A stretch of 5,487 nucleotides of DNA from assembly GCA_031261145.1 (NCBI GenBank), contig JAISJX010000342.1, positions 1 to 5,487 of the forward strand, in the 5' to 3' direction. The position numbers were made by a program, and so were the translations under genes. This document shows, piece by piece, positions 1-5,487 of the stretch. Each line of letters opens with the position of its first letter. Within the stretch, counting starts at the first letter, position 1. The notes beneath the pieces are model-generated. The model was given only the letters and a program-made list of their open reading frames with translations. It was not told where the DNA came from and searched no databases. Source of the stretch: Tannerella sp. (GTDB lineage: Bacteria > Bacteroidota > Bacteroidia > Bacteroidales > Tannerellaceae).

Positions 1-672
1 AGGACGGCGGAGGGAAGCAATGCCATGACTTTGGATAAGGCGCTGAACGTGTTTAGTATGTATCCTTATTATTACCATTTGCCGCTGGTACACTACAGCA
101 AATATACGGTGGGGATGGCCATTTTTTCAAAATATCCGATTCTTAAATCATGGAAAATGCACTATGACAGTTCGTTTAACGGCTCGACGGTTCATGAGAT
201 TGATGTCAATGGGGAAAAAGTGACAGTCGTGAACAACCATCTGGAATCGTTTAAACTGACAATGGAAGACCGGACGAAATATGAGGATTTTATCAAGAAT
301 ATCAATGCCGATACGTTCGACGGCCTGAAGGAAACGATTCAGCGCAAATTAGGTTCCGCCTTCCTGATCCGGGCGGAACAGGCGGATATTGTCGCCGAAG
401 AGATTCGCAACTTGGAAGGGGATTATATCATTGTGTGCGGCGACTTTAACGATACGCCGGTTTCCTATTCCTACCGGACGGTACGCGGTTCGCTGATTGA
501 TTCGTTCGAGGAATCGGGGAATGGCTTCGGAATCACGTACAACCAGAACTTTTTCTGGTTCCGGATCGACCATATTCTGCATTCCGCCAACATGAAATCT
601 TCCCGCGCAACGGTGAATAAATTCGCTGCGTCAGACCATTATCCACTGTGGTGTTATCTGGAAATGGACTAA
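1..672 (+). CDS. EEP-fold (endonuclease/exonuclease/phosphatase) family protein, 5'-truncated
   Basis: The reading frame is open from the first base of the window, so the true start lies to the left; the ATG at 25 is internal. The visible 223 residues are the C-terminal part of a metal-dependent phosphoesterase of the DNase I/exonuclease III/inositol phosphatase fold. Seen in order: GMAIFSKYPI, VVNNHLES (catalytic-type His codon at 238-240), CGDFNDTP (the Asp and Asn of the GDFN motif), RIDHIL, and the terminal SDHYPL with the Asp-His pair. The N-terminal Asn and metal-binding Glu of the fold are outside the window. Bacteroidales relatives often carry N-terminal membrane helices, which cannot be checked here. 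The family hydrolyses phosphodiester or phosphomonoester bonds, but substrate cannot be inferred from these motifs, so DNA, lipid or sugar phosphate are all possible. Family assignment is firm; function is open. Confidence 0.9.
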   Translation, partial: RTAEGSNAMTLDKALNVFSMYPYYYHLPLVHYSKYTVGMAIFSKYPILKSWKMHYDSSFNGSTVHEIDVNGEKVTVVNNHLESFKLTMEDRTKYEDFIKNINADTFDGLKETIQRKLGSAFLIRAEQADIVAEEIRNLEGDYIIVCGDFNDTPVSYSYRTVRGSLIDSFEESGNGFGITYNQNFFWFRIDHILHSANMKSSRATVNKFAASDHYPLWCYLEMD

Positions 673-692
673 GATTCAAGGATTCTTTGTTT

Positions 693-723
693 ACCGTATG
701 TCGCACTTTGTTTGGCATACGGT
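693..723 (+). terminator. Hairpin after the EEP gene, possible weak terminator
   Basis: ACCGTATG at 693-700 pairs perfectly with CATACGGT at 716-723. A G-U and a C-G pair just inside (701/715 and 702/714) extend the stem to 10 pairs around an 11-nt loop. It begins 20 bases after the EEP stop codon, where a transcript end is expected. No T-tract follows (the next bases are TATGAAAA), so it is not a standard intrinsic terminator. It may be a 3'-end stabilizing hairpin or a factor-dependent stop. Confidence 0.35.
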
Positions 724-777
724 TATGAAAATCCGACTTTTCAAGTCAGAAACACACTGAATTTTAAAAACTATTTG

Positions 778-785
778 TATCTTTG
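778..785 (+). promoter_or_regulatory. Bacteroides-type -7 promoter element
   Basis: TATCTTTG matches the Bacteroidota primary-sigma -7 consensus TAnnTTTG at every fixed position. It would place the transcription start at roughly 790-797, giving a short leader before the ATG at 811 and about 125 bases before the GH9 start. No clear -33 TTTG element is present at the expected 19-20 bp spacing, so activity may be weak or depend on an activator. Location after the EEP hairpin and before the first gene of the next unit supports the call. Confidence 0.5.
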
Positions 786-810
786 TATTCAAATGTTTTA
801 GAAAAACAAT

Positions 811-921
811 ATGATACAACGGGTTTATATAGATACATCGGTCGTAGGCGGATATTTCGATAAGGAATTTTCGGAAGCGACTATTATAGATTGTAACAAG
901 ACGGAAAAGTATATGCTATGA
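811..921 (+). pseudogene. Short ORF resembling the N-terminus of a PIN-domain (VapC-like) protein, overlapping the GH9 start
   Basis: This 36-codon ORF begins MIQRVYIDTSVVGGYFDKEF. That pattern (short beta strand, Asp-Thr-Ser, then a GG-Y-F-D-E/K-F stretch) is typical of the start of PIN-domain proteins, whose first catalytic Asp lies in the IDTS motif. A complete PIN domain is about 130 residues; here the similarity stops after about 24 residues and the remainder (IIDCNKTEKYML) is not recognised. The TGA stop at 919-921 overlaps the GH9 ATG at 918-920 as ATGA, the usual geometry of translational coupling. It lies about 25 bases downstream of the -7 element and after an A-rich leader. Two readings are possible: a relic of a deleted toxin gene whose promoter now drives GH9, or a translated leader peptide. 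The PIN resemblance is by eye and the function is inference. With later catalytic acidic residues missing, nuclease activity is not expected. Confidence 0.5.
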
Positions 922-3437
922 AAAACGTGAAGTATTTATTACCGGTTCTTGGGTTGGCTTTGTCTCACCCGATCGTTTCCCAGCAGTTTCAGCTTACCAA
1001 TTTGGGGTATTTCCAGAATAAAGGAGTTGATGTGATGGCTTTTGATGATATTTATCCCGAAGGACACCAGGGCGGCGTGTGTATTATCATGCACGGCAAC
1101 CGGGTGGCTACCAATGGCGATGTACGGTTGGAAGCGACGCCGGGGCAGTGGCAGCCGGTGCCGGTTCAGCGGGATCGTAAATTGGACGTGCCGGGCAATA
1201 CCATTACGGCCCGGCTGAGTTTCCCGGATTCTTCCCGGCACTTGCAGGGCTTTAACCCGATGATTTATCCTGATTACCGCTTCGATTACACGGTGACGGT
1301 CAGGGGCGAAGGCCGCTCGGTCATTATCACGGTCGATTTGGATACTCCCATTCCGGCGGAGTTAATCGGAAAGGTTGGTTTTAACTTTGAATTATTTCCG
1401 GGAGACTTGTTTGGTAAGCCCTGGATTATGGACAGCAAGCAAGGGATTTTCCCGCAACAACCTAACGGGCCGACGCTTTCGCAAACGGCCAACTATTCCT
1501 TTACCGGCAATTATAATCCGGCGCCTAAAGCCGATGCGGCACATTTGTCGGGGCATGGGCATGGGTATAATCCGATTATCGCCGATGATATTATTGCCGA
1601 ACCGTATGCCGCGGGGAAACGTTTTACGGTTCGTCCCGATGACCTCTACCATAAGTTCACGATTGAATCGAAAAATGCAGAAATGAAGTTATATGACGGG
1701 CGGATGAACCATAACAACGGCTGGTTTGTTGTTCGCAGCGAAATAGCGGCGGGCGCGACCAAAGGCGCCGTTCAATGGGTGATTACGCCGAATGTGGTGG
1801 ACGATTGGACCTACACGCCGGTTATCCAGACGTCCCAGTTGGGCTATCATCCCAACCAGCCCAAAGTGGCGGTTATCGAATTGGATAAACGCGATTCGGG
1901 GCGGGCGAAACCGGCTCTGTATAAAATCACGGAGGAAGGAGAGCGGGAAGTTCTTTCGGCGACAGGAGGGGAGTGGGGGCAATTTCTCCGTTACAACTAC
2001 CTGAAATTCGATTTCACGGACGTGAAGGAAGAAGGTCTTTACCAGGTGCATTACGGCGCCTCTGTTTCTTCGATTTTCCGCATTGCCGGCGATGTATATG
2101 ACCGGGGCGCATGGCAGCCGGTATTGGAATATTTCCTTCCGGTACAGATGTGCCATATCCGTGTCAATGAGAAGTATCGCGTGTGGCATGACCTTTGCCA
2201 TGAGGATGACGCTCAAATGGCGCGTACGGATTTCAACCATATTGACGGTTATGTGCAAGGCCCGTCCACGCTGACGAAATACCACGCCGGCGAGATTGTT
2301 CCCGGCCTCAATATCGGCGGGTGGCACGATGCGGGCGACTTTGACCTCCGCGTGGAATCGCAGGCGGGCGAAACGTATATCCTGGCCTTGGCCTGCGAAG
2401 CCTTTCATCCGGAGTGCGACGCTACGTCCATCGACCAGATTAACCATGTCGCCGAAATCCACCAGCCGGATGGGAAAGCCGATATTCTGCAACAGGTTGA
2501 AAACGGCGCTTTGTCCGTCGTCGGCGCTTACCGTTCGTTGGGACGCCTTTACCGGGGGATTATCTGCAACGACCTCCGCCAGTATGTGATGCTGGGCGAT
2601 GCCGGTGCAATGACCGACGGCGTGATGGGGAATGAGGACGACCGCTGGGTGTTCACGGAAAACAATCCCACCCGCGAATTGACGACAGCCGCCGAACTGG
2701 CTGCCGCTTCGCGCGTATTGAAAGGCTTTAATGACACCCTGAGCGTGCAGGCGCTGGAGGCCGCCCGTGAGATTTATAAAGTGACGGAAACGGACAACCG
2801 TTCCAAAGCATCGAAGGTTCACGCAGCTACCGAGCTGTTCCTTACCACCGGCGAAAAGGAGTACAAAGATTATCTGTTGTCCGAAACAAAATACATTGCT
2901 GAAAACATCAGCCGGGTAGGGTGGTTTACCGGGCGTGCGGAGAAGGTTCTGAATGATAAAAAGTTCACCAAAGCCATCCGGGACGCTTTGCCTGCTTTCC
3001 GCGATGAGTTGGAGAAGCAAGGGCGGGAGACGCCTTACGGCATTCCTTACCGTCCGCGCATCTGGGGCGCCGGTTGGGATATTCAGGCGTTGGGGTATCG
3101 CCATTACTTTTTGCATACGGCTTATCCCGACATCTTCGGGCCGGATTTCGTTTATAATGCGTTGAATTTTGTGCTGGGATGTCATCCCGGCTCAAACACC
3201 TCGTCGTTTGCATCGGGCGTCGGGGCCAAATCGGCCACCGTCGGTTATGGCTTGAACCGTGCCGACTGGTCTTATATTCCGGGAGGCGTTATCTCCGGGA
3301 CGGCTTTGATACGTCCTGATTACCCGGAACTGTTGGTGTTCCCATTCCTTTGGCAACAAACGGAATATGTGTTGGGCGGCGGCTCTTCACACTATATGTT
3401 TTTGGTGTTGGCTGCTCAACAATTGTCCAATAAATGA
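918..3437 (+). CDS. Secreted glycoside hydrolase family 9 protein with CelD-type N-terminal Ig-like domain
   Basis: This 839-residue enzyme should hydrolyse beta-glycosidic bonds by the inverting GH9 mechanism. A signal peptide covers residues 1-21 (hydrophobic LLPVLGLALS; likely cut VS|QQ) with no lipobox Cys, suggesting periplasmic or secreted location rather than a surface lipoprotein. Residues about 22-300 form a beta-rich region I cannot assign. Residues about 301-390 (PVIQTSQLGYHPNQPKVAVI to SIFRIAGD) match the CelD_N Ig-like domain. The (alpha/alpha)6 catalytic domain runs from about 391 to the end: GGWHDAGDFD at 467-476 holds the paired acidic residues Asp471 and Asp474 (base), GCHPGSNTSSF and GVGAKS at 754-771 correspond to the late substrate-binding loop, and Glu816 in WQQTEYVLGG is the expected acid. 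GH9 includes endoglucanases, xyloglucanases and exo-glucosaminidases; this divergent type cannot be assigned a substrate by eye. The start at 918 is supported by the signal peptide and the ATGA overlap. The esterase downstream suggests a shared substrate. Confidence 0.93.
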   Translation: MKNVKYLLPVLGLALSHPIVSQQFQLTNLGYFQNKGVDVMAFDDIYPEGHQGGVCIIMHGNRVATNGDVRLEATPGQWQPVPVQRDRKLDVPGNTITARLSFPDSSRHLQGFNPMIYPDYRFDYTVTVRGEGRSVIITVDLDTPIPAELIGKVGFNFELFPGDLFGKPWIMDSKQGIFPQQPNGPTLSQTANYSFTGNYNPAPKADAAHLSGHGHGYNPIIADDIIAEPYAAGKRFTVRPDDLYHKFTIESKNAEMKLYDGRMNHNNGWFVVRSEIAAGATKGAVQWVITPNVVDDWTYTPVIQTSQLGYHPNQPKVAVIELDKRDSGRAKPALYKITEEGEREVLSATGGEWGQFLRYNYLKFDFTDVKEEGLYQVHYGASVSSIFRIAGDVYDRGAWQPVLEYFLPVQMCHIRVNEKYRVWHDLCHEDDAQMARTDFNHIDGYVQGPSTLTKYHAGEIVPGLNIGGWHDAGDFDLRVESQAGETYILALACEAFHPECDATSIDQINHVAEIHQPDGKADILQQVENGALSVVGAYRSLGRLYRGIICNDLRQYVMLGDAGAMTDGVMGNEDDRWVFTENNPTRELTTAAELAAASRVLKGFNDTLSVQALEAAREIYKVTETDNRSKASKVHAATELFLTTGEKEYKDYLLSETKYIAENISRVGWFTGRAEKVLNDKKFTKAIRDALPAFRDELEKQGRETPYGIPYRPRIWGAGWDIQALGYRHYFLHTAYPDIFGPDFVYNALNFVLGCHPGSNTSSFASGVGAKSATVGYGLNRADWSYIPGGVISGTALIRPDYPELLVFPFLWQQTEYVLGGGSSHYMFLVLAAQQLSNK

Positions 3438-3707
3438 AGAATTGGGGACGCCCCAAAGACTATTCGGGATAACCCGAAAGCAGTTCGGAACGTTCTTAAA
3501 GCAGTTCGGGACGTTCCCAAAGTAGTTCGGAACGTTCCCAAAGTAATTCGGGATGTTCCCAAAGTAATTCGGGACGTTCCCAAAGCAATTCGGGACGTTC
3601 CCAAAGCAGTTCGGGACGTTCCCAAAGCAGTTCGGGACGTTCCCAAAGTAGTTCGGGACGTTCCCAAAGTAAAAAGGGACGTTCCCAAAGCAAAAGGGGA
3701 CAACCCC
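3434..3707. repeat. Tandem array of 13 units of 21 bp (one of 22 bp), each with dyad symmetry
   Basis: Units start at 3434, 3455, 3477, 3498, 3519, 3540, 3561, 3582, 3603, 3624, 3645, 3666 and 3687. The interior unit begins AAAGYARTT and ends CGGGACGTTCCC. All are 21 bp except the second (22 bp). Units at 3498, 3603 and 3624 are identical; others vary mainly at the Y and R positions. Each core is an imperfect inverted repeat (GGGA-CGT-TCCC); the units at 3477 and 3519 carry AACGTT instead, giving the perfect palindrome GGAACGTTCC in the latter. The outer units diverge but keep a stem. The array starts inside the GH9 stop region and ends 52 bases before the esterase start, so nearly all the intergenic space is repeat. 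Possible roles are an intercistronic RNA structure affecting stability or relative expression, a cluster of protein-binding sites, or a neutral minisatellite. There are no spacers, so it is not CRISPR. Confidence 0.95.
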
Positions 3708-3759
3708 AAAACCGTTTTTGAAGTAGTTTAATTGAATGTATCATAAAAAAAAGAATGCG

Positions 3760-4635
3760 ATGAAAAAGTTAATTTTGAATGTAGTTATGTTGCTGGGTAT
3801 AGCCTCTGTAGCTATCGCGCAACAAGGCGGTCAGGTTTTTGAAACACGGACCGTAAAGAGTGATGTCCTGAAAATGGAGCGTAAATATGCGATTTATCTG
3901 CCGCCGGGCTATAACGAGTCGGATCAGAGCTATCCGGTATTGTATCTGCTTCACGGTTCGGGCGACGACCATACCGGTTGGGTGCAGTTTGGTCAGGTGC
4001 AGCATATTGCGGACGAAACGATTGCCGCGGGGAAAGCCGCGCGGATGATTATTGTCATGCCGGACGGGGATACCGGAAGGCGGGGTTATTTTAATGATAT
4101 CCGGGGCGATTTCAACTATGAAGATTTCTTTTTTACGGAATTGATTCCTCATATCGAAAAGACGTACCGGGTGCGCATCGACCGCCGTTACCGCGCCATT
4201 GCCGGGCTTTCGATGGGTGGCGGCGGAACGATTTTCTATTCCCTGCACCATCCCGAACTGTTTGCCGCTGCCGCTCCGTTGAGCGCCTCGACCGGGAACT
4301 GGAACATCGAAGAGCAGAAAAGACGTTTGGGGGATGCCGCCCAGAAAGCGACCGACGCGCAAATCGAAACGTATTTCAAACGTCATAGCATTGAAGGCAT
4401 ATTAAGCAATGCCTCGAAAGACGATTTGGATAAGATTAAAAGAGTCCGTTGGTATGTCAGTTGTGGCGACGACGATTTTCTGTACGAAGGTAATAGCCTG
4501 TTGCATATTGCGTTCAGAAAGAGTGAGATTCCGCACGAATACCGCGTAAAAGACGGCGGCCATACATGGACGTATTGGCGGATGGAACTTCCCCTTGTGA
4601 TGGAGTTTGTGTCCAAATCATTTTCGCAATACTGA
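3760..4635 (+). CDS. Secreted alpha/beta-hydrolase esterase (esterase D / CE1 feruloyl-esterase-like)
   Basis: The product has 291 residues from the ATG at 3760. An in-frame ATG at 3736 would add MYHKKKNA, but the later start gives a standard signal peptide (MKKLILNVVMLLGIASVAIA, cut AIA|QQ) and follows an A-rich leader suited to Bacteroidota initiation. The mature part is a single esterase-D-fold domain (PF00756 type). Seen: RKYAIYLPPGYN, LYLLHGSGDD (oxyanion region), the nucleophile elbow GLSMGGGG (Ser151), CGDDDFLYEGN (catalytic Asp239 likely) and GGHTWTYWR (His268), so the triad is complete. CE1-like members release acetyl or feruloyl groups from plant polysaccharides; others in the fold act on siderophores or other esters. 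Export and the GH9 neighbour favour polysaccharide deacylation, which is inference. It is probably co-transcribed with GH9 across the repeat array and is closed by a strong terminator. Confidence 0.92.
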   Translation: MKKLILNVVMLLGIASVAIAQQGGQVFETRTVKSDVLKMERKYAIYLPPGYNESDQSYPVLYLLHGSGDDHTGWVQFGQVQHIADETIAAGKAARMIIVMPDGDTGRRGYFNDIRGDFNYEDFFFTELIPHIEKTYRVRIDRRYRAIAGLSMGGGGTIFYSLHHPELFAAAAPLSASTGNWNIEEQKRRLGDAAQKATDAQIETYFKRHSIEGILSNASKDDLDKIKRVRWYVSCGDDDFLYEGNSLLHIAFRKSEIPHEYRVKDGGHTWTYWRMELPLVMEFVSKSFSQY

Positions 4636-4649
4636 TTCTACAGAACACG

Positions 4650-4686
4650 AAAGGTCTCCGGTGTACAAAGCCGGAGACCTTTTTTT
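4650..4686 (+). terminator. Intrinsic terminator after the esterase
   Basis: GGTCTCCGG at 4653-4661 pairs perfectly with CCGGAGACC at 4671-4679 around a 9-nt loop. A-T pairs from the flanking AAA extend the stem to 12 bp, and a run of seven T (4680-4686) follows. It starts 14 bases after the esterase stop, so it ends the plus-strand unit. On the opposite strand only three T follow the stem, so it would be a weak terminator for the convergent gene. Confidence 0.93.
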
Positions 4687-4717
4687 GCAGAGGCGGACAG
4701 AACCGTTTTCCTGTCTG

Positions 4718-5425
4718 TCAATTATACATATTGCATCTGCTTGTCGAATCTTTCTCTATCTCAATTTTATTGGTTCCGCGTCCATAATGGTTGCTGAGCG
4801 TGGTTTCATTCTCTAATTTCGCGGAGACCAAATGAATTTGCAGTTGACCATACAGACTGATATTCGACTTGTTCGCCTGTATATGTAATGTATCAACGGA
4901 CAGACCATAAAAATCTATATGGGCCTCGTTTGCGGAGATTGAAACAGCGCCTCTTTTGATGTCTCCATTATCGCGTATATTCAGCCTTGCATGGTCTATC
5001 TCGGCCGTCAGACGGTCGAAATTAACATCTCGCAAGGAAATCTCGCTTTTGTTTTTCGCGATAAGCGAGGATACTTTTTGACAATAAATATCAACCGAGG
5101 CATGGATGCCGTCGTTATGACAATAAAGGGTATCGTTACTGACCCGGTAGATAGCGTCAGCATCTCTGGCGATATTTTCCGTTTCGCCTTGCATTTCATA
5201 GTACGCTATTTTGATGTAATCCCGGTCGTCCGGCTTTATATTTACATTTCCTGATTCACATACGATTACATGGATGTTCTCCAGGGCAAATTCCTTTTTT
5301 TCAACCTCATGGTAAGTAGCGGTATTTTTCGCTCGTTTTCCATACTTGGAAGTCGCAAAGAAAACCAGCATACATCCTATTACGAACGTGAAAAATGCGA
5401 TAATTATATAATTACTTGTTTTCAT
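4718..5425 (-). CDS. DUF2807-like membrane-anchored beta-solenoid protein of unknown function
   Basis: The product has 235 residues. Residues 6-24 are strongly hydrophobic (YIIIAFFTFVIGCMLVFFA), followed by a basic stretch (SKYGKRAK). From about residue 46 the chain is a series of short alternating beta strands with polar turns, such as FALENIHVIVCESGNVNI, RLTAEIDHARLNI, AHIDFYGLSVDTLHI and SNISLYGQLQIHLVSAKL. This is the pattern of the parallel beta-helix 'putative auto-transporter adhesin head' proteins (DUF2807) common in Bacteroidota. No catalytic motif is seen. VIGC at 15-18 could be a lipobox, but the hydrophobic stretch continues past the Cys, so a transmembrane anchor is as likely. 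The gene looks richer in A and T than its neighbours. It starts one base after the stop of the preceding minus-strand gene, implying an operon. Fold assignment is moderate; function is unknown. Confidence 0.8.
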   Translation of the reverse strand: MKTSNYIIIAFFTFVIGCMLVFFATSKYGKRAKNTATYHEVEKKEFALENIHVIVCESGNVNIKPDDRDYIKIAYYEMQGETENIARDADAIYRVSNDTLYCHNDGIHASVDIYCQKVSSLIAKNKSEISLRDVNFDRLTAEIDHARLNIRDNGDIKRGAVSISANEAHIDFYGLSVDTLHIQANKSNISLYGQLQIHLVSAKLENETTLSNHYGRGTNKIEIEKDSTSRCNMYN

Positions 5426-5426
5426 A

Positions 5427-5487
5427 TTACTTGTTATTTTTTATTACGGTGATTAATTCGGATAAATCTGTTTCGGTAAGTTTCAAA
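5427..5487 (-). CDS. C-terminal end of an unidentified gene, upstream partner of the DUF2807-like gene
   Basis: Reading leftwards from 5486, 19 sense codons (LKLTETDLSELITVIKNNK) end in TAA at 5429-5427, one base before the ATG of the next gene at 5425. The peptide is a plausible amphipathic helical C-terminus with a lysine/asparagine tail, and the tight spacing is typical of operon partners. The fragment is too short to name the family. Of the other two minus frames, one hits a stop inside the fragment. The call rests on the spacing and composition. Confidence 0.55.
   Translation of the reverse strand, partial: LKLTETDLSELITVIKNNK

Noticed and set aside
726..747. Small overlapping inverted repeats (TGAAAA/TTTTCA and GACTT/AAGTC)
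   Set aside because: They are short, A/T-rich, mutually exclusive and expected by chance in an intergenic region of this composition.
1689..3185. A 498-codon minus-strand ORF opposite GH9
   Set aside because: It lies wholly antisense to a convincing GH9 catalytic gene. Its translation has no recognisable domain and is rich in Arg, Ile, Val and Gln runs typical of a shadow frame.
3434..3707. CRISPR array
   Set aside because: The units follow one another directly with no unique spacers, and no cas genes are visible.
3721..3735. Promoter for the esterase (TAGTTTAA at 3724-3731)
   Set aside because: It differs from TAnnTTTG at two of the fixed positions, and the only nearby TTTG (3717-3720) is just 3 bp upstream instead of about 19-20.
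3416..3744. Two minus-strand ORFs of 97 and 82 codons with LGTSRTA and LLWERPE heptads
   Set aside because: They are translations of the 21-bp repeat, which stays open in several frames because the unit is a multiple of three and mostly lacks stops. There is no independent sign of coding.
3736..3759. Earlier esterase start at 3736
   Set aside because: It would place MYHKKKNA before an otherwise standard signal peptide. It is possible, but the ATG at 3760 fits better.

Overview
The window looks like a chromosomal segment of a Bacteroidota bacterium, most likely order Bacteroidales. The grounds are a family 9 glycoside hydrolase and a CE1/esterase-D-type esterase of the kind found in gut Bacteroidales, a -7 promoter element of the Bacteroides type (TAnnTTTG), A-rich leaders instead of strong Shine-Dalgarno sites, and a DUF2807-like membrane-anchored protein. 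No RNA genes, insertion sequences or CRISPR arrays were seen. Genus cannot be fixed from the sequence alone.

Layout, left to right: (1) the 3' part of a plus-strand endonuclease/exonuclease/phosphatase-fold (EEP) gene, cut by the window edge, ending at 672; (2) a 245-bp gap with a hairpin (693-723), a good -7 promoter element (778-785) and a 36-codon ORF (811-921) whose first 20 or so residues look like the start of a PIN-domain toxin and whose stop overlaps the next start as ATGA; (3) a large secreted GH9 enzyme (918-3437); (4) a 13-unit, 21-bp tandem repeat (3434-3707) filling almost the whole gap to the next gene; (5) a secreted alpha/beta-hydrolase esterase (3760-4635) followed by a strong intrinsic terminator (4650-4686); (6) on the minus strand, convergent with the esterase, a DUF2807-like beta-solenoid protein (5425-4718), preceded after one base by the last 19 codons of an unidentified gene running in from the right edge.

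How they work together: the GH9 and the esterase point the same way, both carry signal peptides, and no terminator of standard form lies between them. They are plausibly co-transcribed and act together on an acylated polysaccharide, the esterase removing acyl groups and the GH9 cutting the backbone or side chains. No SusC/SusD pair or regulator is visible, so membership of a full polysaccharide-utilization locus cannot be judged here. The minus-strand pair is a separate transcription unit.

The most unusual item is the 21-bp repeat array. Its two left-most units differ in sequence but each forms a perfect 6-bp stem through compensating base changes, and the array continues the GH9 reading frame for 97 sense codons beyond a single TGA. 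The PIN-like mini-ORF coupled to the GH9 start is the second item worth a look.
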